Source: Flavisolibacter longurius (GTDB lineage: Bacteria > Bacteroidota > Bacteroidia > Chitinophagales > Chitinophagaceae). Taken from it: a stretch of DNA of 64,000 nucleotides. Location: the NCBI GenBank assembly GCA_013327885.1, contig JABUMY010000005.1:186001-250000 (forward strand), given 5' to 3'. The notes under the pieces are model-generated. The model saw nothing but the letters and a program-made list of their open reading frames with translations. It searched no databases and had not been told where the DNA came from. Shown here piece after piece: positions 35,348 through 43,133 of this stretch (position 1 is the first letter of the stretch; each line of letters begins with the position of its first letter). A program made the position numbers and the translations under genes.

Positions 35348-36604
35348 ATGAAGAAAACCCTGCTATTATTCTTCCTATTCAAAGCACTGACAGGCCTTGC
35401 ACAAACTGATAGTTTCTATCTTCTAAAACCCGACCGCGTATTTGATGGCGAAACAGTGCATCACGACTGGGTTGTGCTGGTACACGGAAATAAAATAGAA
35501 GCGGCCGGCAGCATGAACTTTAAACTTCCTGCCAACACCAGGGTGATCGAGCTAAAAGGCACGACGCTCCTGCCCGGACTCATCGAAGGTCATTCCCATC
35601 TTTTTCTCCATCCTTACAACGAAACCTCGTGGAATGACCAGGTACTGCGGGAAAGCCGCGCCGAACGAACAGCAAGGGCTGTGAATCATGCAAAGGCTAC
35701 ATTGCTTGCGGGTTTCACTACTGTTCGTGACCTGGGAACCGAAGGAGCAGCCTACGACGACGTTGGCTTAAAGCGAAGCATCGAAAAAGGAATTATTCCC
35801 GGACCACGTATGATCGTGGCCACCCGGGCCATCGTTGCAAGGGGAAGTTACGGTCCCAATTTTGGTAATCCTGATCTTGACCTGCCGCAGGGTGCTGAAG
35901 AAGTGGCCGGGTTGGAAGAACTGACAAACGCTATTCGCACACAAATGGGCAAGGGCGCCGACGTGATCAAGGTTTATGCGGACTACCGCTACGGACCTAA
36001 CGGTGAGGCAAGACCGACATTTACGGAACTGGAGTGGCAACAGATCGTGATGATGGCAAAAGCTGGTGGCCGCAAGGTGGTAGCGCATGCCTCAACCAAA
36101 GAAGGCATGCGACTGGCCGCTAACGCCGGCGTATCCTCTATTGAGCATGGCGACGAGGGTGATGAAGAAATCTTTCGCCTGATGAAAGAAAAAGGCGTTG
36201 CGCTTTGTGCCACGCTGGCAGCCGGCGATGCCATTGCGCAATATAGTGGATGGAAAAAAGGTACCGGTACCGATCCGGCCCGCATCGTTGCAAAACGAAA
36301 GAGTTTTGGGGCAGCGTTAAAAAGCGGTGTCACCATCAGCATGGGCGGCGACGTTGGCGTTTTCACGCATGGCGACAACGCCAGGGAAATGGAATTGATG
36401 GTGGAATACGGCATGAAGCCGGTTGAAGTTTTAAAATCTGCTACGTCTATAAATGCAGATGTATTTGGCTATGGCGATAAAATCGGCAGGATCAGGAAAG
36501 GGTTATTGGCAGACATCATTGCCGTACAAGGCGATCCGACTAAAAATATTGAAGCTCTTCGCAGAGTTCAATTTGTAATGAAAGACGGGAGAATGTATAA
36601 ATAA
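35348..36604 (+). CDS. Exported amidohydrolase, imidazolonepropionase-like
   Basis: A 418-residue metal-dependent hydrolase with a signal peptide (MKKTLLLFFLFKALTGLAQ). The TIM-barrel metal site is visible: HxH in LIEGHSHLFLHP near residue 82, KVYADYRYG near 208 with a possible bridging Lys201, VVAHAS near 240, IEHGDE near 262, and the catalytic Asp in SMGGDVGVFTHGDN near 338. This matches the amidohydrolase group often annotated as imidazolonepropionase or Xaa-Pro dipeptidase. The signal peptide suggests a periplasmic peptide substrate. A TAACTTTA box (7 of 8 with TAnnTTTG) ends 6 bp before the ATG. Confidence 0.85.
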   Translation: MKKTLLLFFLFKALTGLAQTDSFYLLKPDRVFDGETVHHDWVVLVHGNKIEAAGSMNFKLPANTRVIELKGTTLLPGLIEGHSHLFLHPYNETSWNDQVLRESRAERTARAVNHAKATLLAGFTTVRDLGTEGAAYDDVGLKRSIEKGIIPGPRMIVATRAIVARGSYGPNFGNPDLDLPQGAEEVAGLEELTNAIRTQMGKGADVIKVYADYRYGPNGEARPTFTELEWQQIVMMAKAGGRKVVAHASTKEGMRLAANAGVSSIEHGDEGDEEIFRLMKEKGVALCATLAAGDAIAQYSGWKKGTGTDPARIVAKRKSFGAALKSGVTISMGGDVGVFTHGDNAREMELMVEYGMKPVEVLKSATSINADVFGYGDKIGRIRKGLLADIIAVQGDPTKNIEALRRVQFVMKDGRMYK

Positions 36605-36605
36605 A

Positions 36606-36675
36606 TTTTTCTCGCGGAGGCGCTGAGACCGCGGAGAATTTTTCCTCTGCGTCCCCTGCGCCTCCGCGAGAAAAG
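36606..36675. terminator. Long palindrome between convergent genes
   Basis: A 17-bp perfect inverted repeat, TTTTCTCGCGGAGGCGC (36607-36623) with its complement at 36658-36674, and a second inner pairing (GCGGAG with CTCTGC). It sits between the stops of the amidohydrolase and hisB genes and is T-rich at both outer ends, so it can terminate transcription from both sides. The sequence type (CTCCGCGAGAAA) looks like a dispersed genomic repeat. Confidence 0.7.
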
Positions 36676-36679
36676 ATAA

Positions 36680-37819
36680 TCATAACACGCCTTTGGTCGA
36701 AGGCAGGTAATTTTTCAGCGGGTCTTTTTTTACCGCCATTTTAATGGCCTTGGCAAAGGCCTTAAAAATCGCTTCTATCTTGTGATGCTCGTTCTCCCCC
36801 CTGCACTCCACGTTAAGGTTGCATTTGGCTGCATCGGAGAAAGATTTGAAAAAGTGAAAGAACATTTCCGTAGGCATATCCCCCACTTTTTCTCTGCTGA
36901 ACGATGCATTCCAAACAATCCAGTTCCGTCCACCAAAATCAATGAGCACTTTGGCTTCCGCATCATCCATCGGCAGGGCAAACCCATACCGTTCAATGCC
37001 ACGTTTATCGCCCAGCGCTTTGGCAATGGCCTCGCCCAGGGCAATGCCGGTATCTTCAATGGTATGGTGTTCGTCGATGTGTAAATCACCCTTGGCTTCA
37101 ATGCGTAAGTCGATCAGGCCGTGACGGGCTATCTGGTCGAGCATGTGATCAAAAAAATGAAGGCCTGTCTGGATAGAAGCTTTCCCGCTGCCATCCAGGT
37201 TCAACACGATGGTAATATCCGTTTCCGACGTTTTACGGGTATGCAGCACCGTCCGGTCTTCTCTCTTCAGGAAATCATAGATCGCTTTCCAGTCGGTGGT
37301 AGCCAGCGCTACTACCTTCTCCAGCTCTTCAGCACTGTCCTTTGTTTCTGCGCCGCCGAGGTCAGGGTTATTTTTGATCCAGATCGCTTTGCAACCCAGG
37401 TTCTTGGCCAGTTGCACGTCGGTGATGCGGTCGCCAATGACGTATGAATTCGGGATATCGTATTCGCTGTTATTGAGGTAGGCCCTGAACATGCCGATAC
37501 CCGGCTTGCGGGTATCTAATCCATCTTCAGGATAGCTGCGATCGATCAGTTCTTCTTTAAAATAAATCCCTTCGCCTTTAAAGGTGTTGATCACCAAATT
37601 GTGCGCCGGGTTAAACTGTTCTTCCGTAAAGGTTGACGTTCCCAATCCATCCTGGTTCGATACCAGCACAAATTCATAATCCAGTTCCTCGTAGATCTTT
37701 CCGAGGTACTTCAGCGCACCCGGATAAAAGCTCACTTTTTCCAGCGAATCGATCTGGTACAGGGGCGGGAATTCGTTGATCATGGTTCCGTCCCTGTCGA
37801 TAAACAAACATTTCTTCAC
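36680..37819 (-). CDS. hisB: Bifunctional histidinol-phosphatase / imidazoleglycerol-phosphate dehydratase
   Basis: A 379-residue fusion catalysing two steps of histidine synthesis. Residues 1-165 are the HAD phosphatase ([11 protein letters not shown] with nucleophile Asp8, [23 protein letters not shown]). Residues about 185-379 are the dehydratase, with manganese-binding [24 protein letters not shown] and [15 protein letters not shown]. The zinc-loop cysteines of the E. coli phosphatase half are absent; the corresponding place reads [11 protein letters not shown]. The start is GTG at 37819, 6 bp after the cytochrome gene. Last his gene of the cluster seen here. Confidence 0.95.
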   Translation of the reverse strand: MKKCLFIDRDGTMINEFPPLYQIDSLEKVSFYPGALKYLGKIYEELDYEFVLVSNQDGLGTSTFTEEQFNPAHNLVINTFKGEGIYFKEELIDRSYPEDGLDTRKPGIGMFRAYLNNSEYDIPNSYVIGDRITDVQLAKNLGCKAIWIKNNPDLGGAETKDSAEELEKVVALATTDWKAIYDFLKREDRTVLHTRKTSETDITIVLNLDGSGKASIQTGLHFFDHMLDQIARHGLIDLRIEAKGDLHIDEHHTIEDTGIALGEAIAKALGDKRGIERYGFALPMDDAEAKVLIDFGGRNWIVWNASFSREKVGDMPTEMFFHFFKSFSDAAKCNLNVECRGENEHHKIEAIFKAFAKAIKMAVKKDPLKNYLPSTKGVL

Positions 37820-37825
37820 GGCAGA

Positions 37826-38266
37826 TTATTTCGTTTTTGTTCGCAATGCTTTTACTTCAGCGGGTGCAACACGGCTGGCTTTGTTGCCAAAACTGTTACG
37901 CACATACGTAATCACGTCTGCAATTTGCTGGTCGGTCAGGTGCGGCAATGGCGGCATGGCGTTGTGAAAGGTTTCGCCATCGATTTCCACCTTGCCTTTC
38001 GATCCGTTCAGCACTTGTTCGATCAGCACATTTTTGGGTCCCAGCACCCATTCGTTCTGGATTAGGGGCGGGTTCAGGTTACCGACACCGGAACCATCCA
38101 CCTGGTGGCAGGCAAGACAATACGTTCCGTAAACGGCTTTGCCGCGGTCAATCGATTGCTGCATGCTTGCGCTGGCCGCAGGCACCGGCTTTTTCTGTGC
38201 TTTTTTTGTTTGAGCTGTCGCCATGAACGGGAGCAGCAACAGGGCAACTACAACTGTTTTCATCAT
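37826..38266 (-). CDS. Periplasmic c-type cytochrome
   Basis: A 146-residue class I cytochrome c with a signal peptide (MMKTVVVALLLLPFMATAQ), heme-binding CLACH at residues 50-54 and a probable axial Met in NAMPPLPHLT near residue 103. The pattern YGTYCLACHQVDGSGVGNLN PPL is typical of cytochromes partnering PQQ or molybdenum dehydrogenases. It starts 3 bp after the stop of the sugar dehydrogenase gene, so it is very likely the electron acceptor of that enzyme. Placement within the histidine operon is unusual. Confidence 0.92.
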   Translation of the reverse strand: MMKTVVVALLLLPFMATAQTKKAQKKPVPAASASMQQSIDRGKAVYGTYCLACHQVDGSGVGNLNPPLIQNEWVLGPKNVLIEQVLNGSKGKVEIDGETFHNAMPPLPHLTDQQIADVITYVRNSFGNKASRVAPAEVKALRTKTK

Positions 38267-38269
38267 CTT

Positions 38270-39511
38270 TTATTTAGCGGCATAATTGATCTTCCACACA
38301 TTTCCTTTTACATCATCCGACACATAAAGGGAGCCATCAGGACCTTGCGCCAAACCACAGGGACGGTACACCGCCTGGCGTGGCGTGGTGATGGCCTCTG
38401 TGCCGGCAAAGCCATTGGCAAACACTTCCCATTTGCCGGAAGGTTTACCATCCTTAAATGGAACAAACGCAACAAAAAATCCCTGCTGGTTCAACGGTGC
38501 CCGGTTCCAGGAGCCGTGAAAAGCAACAAAAGCGCCGTTGCGATATTTTTCGGGAAATTGATTACCGGTATAAAACAGCAAGGCGTTTGGAGCCAGGTGA
38601 CCCGGGAAAGCAACAACCGGTGCTTTTACATTGGCACAGCGGCCAGCACTTTTGCCATCACCGCCATATTCAGGATTCAATACGTTCTTGCCTTCAAACT
38701 GGTTGTAGAAACAATAAGGCCAGCCAAAATCATCACCGGCTTTTGTTACTTCTACCATCACTTCCGCAGGCAGTTCAACAGCTACAGAATCGGGGAAGAT
38801 CTTGTAGTCCTGCAACCCATCGCGGCCATGCTGCATGGCAAACAAGGTATTGGTGGTGCTGTTCCAGTCAAGTCCTACCACATTGCGCAAACCTGTTGCA
38901 TACCGAATGCCGTTTGCGTACGACTGGTTTTGCTTATCCACCTTAAACTGCCAGATGCCGCCGGTGGTTTCCAGCAGCGGGCAAGGGTCCTGCCCCGGTT
39001 CGCCGGTAGCCCGGTCTTTTTCCTGACAGACGTTAGACGGCGCCCCGATGTTTACATAGATATTACCGGCATTGTCAAGCGCTATGGATTTGGACGCATG
39101 GGTTCGGCGGTCCACAAGCCCTGTTACAATGGTTTCGCGGCTGGCCGTATCCACCGTTGTGCCATTGAATTTGTACCGGTATACCTCACTGTTAGATGAG
39201 GCATAGAGATAACCGTTCTTGATGGCGATACCGGTACCAATGTAATTGGCAAAGCCAGTGGTATCATCAATGCGGCTATCGCCGTTTTTATCGCTTAGGC
39301 GAATGATGCCCTGGCCGTTCTTTAAGCGTTCAAGCTTTATGTAGACATCACCATTGCTGTTGACAACCAGGTGGCGTGCCCGGCCCAGGTCTTTGGCAAC
39401 TACGCTGGACCGAAAGCCGTTTGGTAAGGTGATAATGGCGTCTTTTGCCGTTTGAGCCATTGCTGCTGCAGAAAATGTGGCAGCCAGCAGGAGCGAAGTT
39501 ATTTTTTTCAT
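38270..39511 (-). CDS. PQQ-dependent sugar dehydrogenase (sorbosone dehydrogenase-like)
   Basis: A 413-residue secreted beta-propeller enzyme. After the signal peptide (MKKITSLLLAATFSAAAMAQ) blades run to the C terminus, with LPNGFRSSVVAKDLGRARHL at the start, a calcium-type DKNGDSRIDD loop, QHGRDGLQDYKIFPDS, the W/P-rich DDFGWPYCFYNQF, and YRPCGLAQGPDGSLYVSDD at the end. This fits soluble PQQ glucose/sorbosone dehydrogenase-like proteins, which oxidise aldoses in the periplasm and pass electrons to a cytochrome, here encoded next. The start at 39511 is set by the signal peptide; in-frame codons upstream overlap hisC. No PQQ synthesis genes are seen. Confidence 0.88.
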   Translation of the reverse strand: MKKITSLLLAATFSAAAMAQTAKDAIITLPNGFRSSVVAKDLGRARHLVVNSNGDVYIKLERLKNGQGIIRLSDKNGDSRIDDTTGFANYIGTGIAIKNGYLYASSNSEVYRYKFNGTTVDTASRETIVTGLVDRRTHASKSIALDNAGNIYVNIGAPSNVCQEKDRATGEPGQDPCPLLETTGGIWQFKVDKQNQSYANGIRYATGLRNVVGLDWNSTTNTLFAMQHGRDGLQDYKIFPDSVAVELPAEVMVEVTKAGDDFGWPYCFYNQFEGKNVLNPEYGGDGKSAGRCANVKAPVVAFPGHLAPNALLFYTGNQFPEKYRNGAFVAFHGSWNRAPLNQQGFFVAFVPFKDGKPSGKWEVFANGFAGTEAITTPRQAVYRPCGLAQGPDGSLYVSDDVKGNVWKINYAAK

Positions 39512-39546
39512 GTGTTTGCTTGTGATTGAAGGAAGGCTAAAATACG

Positions 39547-40602
39547 TTAGTCCTGTTGATAATTCCGGAGCGCCTCCAGCAAAACGGCATTTTCCCTTTC
39601 GGTGCCGACGGTAATGCGCAGGCAGCCTTCGCAAAGGATCACGTTGTTGCGGTTGCGAACGATTATTCCTTTGTCGCGGAGATAGGCATAGATCGCATTG
39701 GCGTCGGTTACTTTCACCAGCAGGAAGTTGGCATCGGAAGGATACACTTTCTGTACGCATGGCGTGATCAGCAAATCGCTCACCAGTGCCTCCCTTAGCT
39801 TTACTGTTTCGGTGATCATGGCATTTACATCCTGCAGGTTGTCCAACGCTTTCAACACCAGTTCCTGTGTTGCCTGGTTGATGTTATACGGAGGCTTGAT
39901 CTTGTTGAGTACAGCCACTATTTCTTTCGACGCATAGATCATTCCCAGGCGCAGGGCTGCTAGCCCCCAGGCTTTGGAAAAGGTTTGCATAACCACCAGG
40001 TTCGGATAGTCGCTCAAGGCTGTAACAAAGGATTTATGCCGGCTGTAATTGATGTAGGCTTCATCCACCACCACAATGCCGTCGAAGTTGTTCAGCACCA
40101 TTTCGATGTCATCCCGGTCAAGGCTGTTGCCGGTAGGATTGTTGGGCGAGCAGAAGAAAATAATTTTTGTGTTGGCATCGATGGCTTCTTCTAATCCTTC
40201 CAGGTCCAGTTGGTAAGTTGGTGTCAGCGGCACCATTTTCACCGGTACATCGTTAATGTCGGCATACACTTCATACATGCCGTACGTGGGTGGACAGACC
40301 ACAATATTATCCCGTTGCGGATCGCAAAAGGCGCGGATCAGGAGGTCTATGCATTCATCGCTGCCGTTGCCCAGGAGCATGTGTTCAGCCGCTACATTTT
40401 TGATGAGCGCTAATTTTTTCTTTACTTCCCACTGCAGGGGATCGGGATAACGGTTATACCACTTCGTTAGTGGCGACCCAAAGCTGTTTTCGTTGGCATC
40501 AAGGTAAACGCTGGCGCTGCCGCTAAATTCGCTGCGGGCAGAGGAATAAGGCTTGAGGCTTTTAATGTTTTGCCGGATAAGGCTATTTAAATCAAAACTC
40601 AT
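39547..40602 (-). CDS. hisC: Histidinol-phosphate aminotransferase
   Basis: A 351-residue class II aminotransferase of fold type I that converts imidazole-acetol phosphate to histidinol phosphate. Visible: LDANENSFGSP near residue 33, GNGSDECIDLLIRAF near 78, the cofactor Asp/Tyr in VVVDEAYINYS near 175, and the PLP lysine in QTFSKAWGLAALRLG near 210, with the C-terminal LCEGCLRITVGTEREN. It follows hisD by about 100 bp across a strong hairpin. Confidence 0.96.
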   Translation of the reverse strand: MSFDLNSLIRQNIKSLKPYSSARSEFSGSASVYLDANENSFGSPLTKWYNRYPDPLQWEVKKKLALIKNVAAEHMLLGNGSDECIDLLIRAFCDPQRDNIVVCPPTYGMYEVYADINDVPVKMVPLTPTYQLDLEGLEEAIDANTKIIFFCSPNNPTGNSLDRDDIEMVLNNFDGIVVVDEAYINYSRHKSFVTALSDYPNLVVMQTFSKAWGLAALRLGMIYASKEIVAVLNKIKPPYNINQATQELVLKALDNLQDVNAMITETVKLREALVSDLLITPCVQKVYPSDANFLLVKVTDANAIYAYLRDKGIIVRNRNNVILCEGCLRITVGTERENAVLLEALRNYQQD

Positions 40603-40655
40603 TTTTTCTCTTTTTGAATTACGGCTTGACTGTTTTTACAGTTGGAAAGGTTTTC

Positions 40656-40704
40656 TGGCTGGCAGTTATTCCATATCTGCGAGATATGGAATAACTGCCG
40701 GCTA
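40656..40704 (-). repeat. Strong intercistronic hairpin between hisD and hisC
   Basis: A perfect 18-bp stem, GGCAGTTATTCCATATCT (40661-40678) with its complement at 40682-40699, and a 3-nt loop. G-T tolerant pairs extend it to about 23 bp. It starts at the hisD stop codon on the minus strand. No T tract follows, so it is more likely an RNA stability or processing element than a terminator. Confidence 0.8.
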
Positions 40705-41979
40705 ATGCTGCATGCGGATGCGAACGGCCTGCGCATGCGCTTCCAGACCCTCTGCTTCTGCCATGGCTACAACAGTGGCAGCAATGTTTTGCAGGCCTTC
40801 GGCCGAAAGCTTTTGGTAGGTGATCTTTTTCACAAAGCTGTCGAGGCTTACACCACTATAGGCTTTGGCAAAACCATTGGTAGGCAAGGTGTGGTTGGTG
40901 CCGCTGGCATAATCACCAACACTTTCGGGTGAATAGTTGCCAATAAAAACAGAACCGGCATTGGTGATTTGTTCCGCAATCTTATCAGCATCTTCACAAC
41001 TAAGAATAAGGTGTTCCGCGGCATATTCATTCACCAGTGCAATGGCCTCTTCCCAATTCTGTATTATCACAGCTTTGCTGTTGGCGAGGGCTTTTTCTGC
41101 CATCTCTTTCCGCGGCAGCAATGCCAGTTGTTTTGCCAGCTCTTCCTGTACGTTTTTGACAACGCCTTCGTCATTGCTTACCAGCAACACCTGGCTGTCG
41201 GCGCCATGCTCGGCTTGCGACAAAAGATCGGCTGCTACAAAAGCAGCGTTGGCAGTGGCATCGGCCATCACGCAAACTTCACTGGGACCGGCGGGCATGT
41301 CAATGGCAATGCCCTGCATTTGCACCAATTGCTTGGCAGCAGTTACGTACTGGTTGCCGGGACCAAAAATTTTATACACAGCTGTAACCGTTTCCGTGCC
41401 GTAGGCCATGGCGGCAATGGCTTGTGCCCCACCAATGCGAAAAACTTTTGTAATGCCCGTGAGAGATGCCGCATACAAAATAGCGGGATGCAGCTTTCCT
41501 TCTTTATCCGACGGCGAGCAAAGGATGATCTCTTTGCAGCCAGCCAGCTTTGCCGGCACGGCCAGCATAAGAACCGTTGAAAAAAGCGGCGCGGTTCCGC
41601 CCGGAATGTAAAGACCCACTTTTTCGATGCCTACGCTTTTGCGCCAGCATTGAATACCCGGCACCGTTTCAATCACTTCCACTTTTCCGGCCTGTGCCCG
41701 GTGAAAGGTTTCAATGTTTTGTTTGGCTTGTTGAATGGCCGTTTTCAACTCGTTAGAAAGCTCATTGGCGGCACCGCTGATCTCTTCACCGGAAACCTGC
41801 AAAGCATCAAGCACCACGTTACCAAATCGCTGTGTAAAATCCCGAACAGCGCTATCACCTTTTTCTTTCACGTCTGCTAAAATTTCGTGTACGGTTTGCA
41901 ACACGGCGGTATTATCGGCATACGGCCGTTGCAAAAGCGCTTTCCAATCTTTCCTGCCAGGATTGACGATTACTTGCAT
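40702..41979 (-). CDS. hisD: Histidinol dehydrogenase
   Basis: A 425-residue zinc enzyme that oxidises L-histidinol to histidine in two NAD-dependent steps. Seen: VGLYIPGGTAPLFSTVLMLA near residue 125, GGAQAIAAMAYGTETV, the signature DMPAGPSEVCVMAD near 235, active-site region EHGADSQVLLVS and ADKIAEQITNAGSVFIGNYS, and near the C terminus GTNHTLPTNGFAKAYSGVS with its conserved His. Length is normal. Confidence 0.97.
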   Translation of the reverse strand: MQVIVNPGRKDWKALLQRPYADNTAVLQTVHEILADVKEKGDSAVRDFTQRFGNVVLDALQVSGEEISGAANELSNELKTAIQQAKQNIETFHRAQAGKVEVIETVPGIQCWRKSVGIEKVGLYIPGGTAPLFSTVLMLAVPAKLAGCKEIILCSPSDKEGKLHPAILYAASLTGITKVFRIGGAQAIAAMAYGTETVTAVYKIFGPGNQYVTAAKQLVQMQGIAIDMPAGPSEVCVMADATANAAFVAADLLSQAEHGADSQVLLVSNDEGVVKNVQEELAKQLALLPRKEMAEKALANSKAVIIQNWEEAIALVNEYAAEHLILSCEDADKIAEQITNAGSVFIGNYSPESVGDYASGTNHTLPTNGFAKAYSGVSLDSFVKKITYQKLSAEGLQNIAATVVAMAEAEGLEAHAQAVRIRMQH

Positions 41980-41984
41980 TTCTT

Positions 41985-42046
41985 AGAATTCATTTATTCG
42001 CTTATCGATTCGCGTATCCGCATATCTGCATATCAGCCTATCCGCA
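41985..42046. repeat. Degenerate ATCCGCATAT-word spacer between hisG and hisD
   Basis: Variants TTATCGATTCGCGTATCC, GCATATCTGCATATCAGCC, TATCCGCACATT fill the spacer. No strong hairpin was found here, unlike the hisD-hisC spacer. Confidence 0.5.
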
Positions 42047-42048
42047 CA

Positions 42049-42903
42049 TTAAACAATCATCTTCTCAATCGGTACCACCAATATGCCTTGTGCACCGGCT
42101 TTGCGTAAGGCTTCTATCTTTTCCCAAAATTCATCTTCGGGTAAAACACTGTGTACGGAGCTCCAGTCGCTGTCGGCAAGCGGCAATACTGTTGGACTTT
42201 TCATACCCGGCAGCAACCTGATGATCTCCTGCAGCGAACTGTTAGGTGCATTCAGCAACACATACTTGTTGTTTTGTGCTTTGTGCACGGCGCGGATGCG
42301 AAAGATGATCTGGTCGAGAATGTCCTGCTGCTCGCTGTTCAGGCTTTTGTTTCGCACCAACACGGCCTGGCTTTTTAAAATGGTTTGTGCTTCCTGCAAG
42401 CCGTTCATAAAAAGCGTAGAGCCACTGCTCACAAGATCGCAAACCGCATCTGCCAAACCAATCCCCGGTGCCAGTTCTACCGACCCGCTGATCTCGTGGA
42501 TCTCGGCGCTGATGCCGTTGTCATCCAAAAACCGCTGCGTTAGCACAGGGTAGCTGGTAGCGATCTTTTTGCCCTGCAGAAACTGGGGCGAGGTGTAGGT
42601 TTCGGTTTTGTTTACCGCAATGGAAAGCCGGCATTTGCCAAAGCCCAGGTACTCTACGATCTCGGCTTCTTTTTCTTTTTCAAACAAAACATTTTCGCCT
42701 ACAATGCCGATATGCGCTACGCCGTCCTCAACGTATTGCGGAATGTCATCATCACGCAGAAAATACACTTCAAGCGGAAAATTTTCGGCAAGGGCCCGCA
42801 ACTGGTTACTGCCGCTTTTTACAGCGATTCCGCAAAGGTTCAGCAGCTTCATGCTGTCTTCGTGCAGCCTGCCGGATTTTTGAATGGCTAATTTCAGGTT
42901 CAT
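42049..42903 (-). CDS. hisG: ATP phosphoribosyltransferase, long form
   Basis: A 284-residue enzyme catalysing the first committed step of histidine synthesis (ATP plus PRPP). The N-terminal catalytic part has LKLAIQKSGRLHEDSMKLL, DGVAHIGIVGEN and the PRPP loop ELAPGIGLADAVCDLVSSGST near residue 153. Residues about 215-284 form the extra ACT-like regulatory domain (SSLQEIIRLLPGMKSPTVLP, AQGILVVPIEKMI) that marks the long, histidine-inhibited form independent of HisZ. Its ATG lies 2 nt after the T tract of an attenuator, see separate entries. Confidence 0.97.
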   Translation of the reverse strand: MNLKLAIQKSGRLHEDSMKLLNLCGIAVKSGSNQLRALAENFPLEVYFLRDDDIPQYVEDGVAHIGIVGENVLFEKEKEAEIVEYLGFGKCRLSIAVNKTETYTSPQFLQGKKIATSYPVLTQRFLDDNGISAEIHEISGSVELAPGIGLADAVCDLVSSGSTLFMNGLQEAQTILKSQAVLVRNKSLNSEQQDILDQIIFRIRAVHKAQNNKYVLLNAPNSSLQEIIRLLPGMKSPTVLPLADSDWSSVHSVLPEDEFWEKIEALRKAGAQGILVVPIEKMIV

Positions 42904-42905
42904 AC

Positions 42906-42940
42906 AAAAAAAATAAAGGCCTACCGATGGGTAAGCCTTT
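42906..42940 (-). terminator. his attenuator terminator hairpin
   Basis: On the minus strand AAAGGCTTACC (42940-42930) pairs with GGTAGGCCTTT (42925-42915) with one mismatch around a 4-nt loop, followed by A and then eight T residues (42913-42906). Only GT separates the T tract from the hisG ATG. A terminator placed between promoter and first gene is the mark of transcription attenuation. Confidence 0.9.
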
Positions 42941-42974
42941 GTTTATAAGATGACATATAACATCACAGCTTACC
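42930..42974 (-). promoter_or_regulatory. his antiterminator pairing segments
   Basis: GGTAAGC (42974-42968), which overlaps the leader peptide's TAA stop codon, is exactly complementary to GCTTACC (42936-42930), the first arm of the terminator; a G-U pair extends it to 8 bp. A ribosome stalled at the His codons (43002-42988) would leave 42974-42968 free to pair and block the terminator, while one that reaches the stop codon would cover it. An additional pairing of the His-codon run (CATCAT) with GTGATG (42966-42961) could act when translation does not start. Inferred from complementarity. Confidence 0.75.
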
Positions 42975-43017
42975 TGTTCGGCAGTGCATGATGATGGATA
43001 TGTACGTTTTTATTCAT
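42970..43017 (-). CDS. hisL: Histidine operon leader peptide
   Basis: A 15-residue leader ORF encoding MNKNVHIHHHALPNR, with His at positions 6, 8, 9 and 10, all CAT codons. It begins 7 nt downstream of a consensus -7 element, so the transcript is nearly leaderless, and ends in TAA 30 nt before the terminator hairpin. Four His codons in five positions upstream of hisG, plus the pairing segments, make it an attenuation sensor for charged histidine tRNA. The peptide itself probably has no function. No ribosome-binding site is visible, as usual in this phylum. Confidence 0.88.
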   Translation of the reverse strand: MNKNVHIHHHALPNR

Positions 43018-43024
43018 TGCGTCG

Positions 43025-43056
43025 CAAAAATAAGTGAGGGATTTGTAGTGAGCAAA
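43025..43056 (-). promoter_or_regulatory. Consensus Bacteroidota promoter of the his operon
   Basis: On the minus strand TTTG (43056-43053) is followed by 20 nt and TATTTTTG (43032-43025), a full match to the TTTG/TAnnTTTG promoter. Transcription is predicted to begin at about 43018-43022, just before the leader peptide ATG. Confidence 0.85.
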
Positions 43057-43133
43057 AAGAATTTCAAATAGAATAATATTTCGCATCACACTCCCCTTTT
43101 TGACATTCTTCCACCGCTATCCTATTTTCGGTG

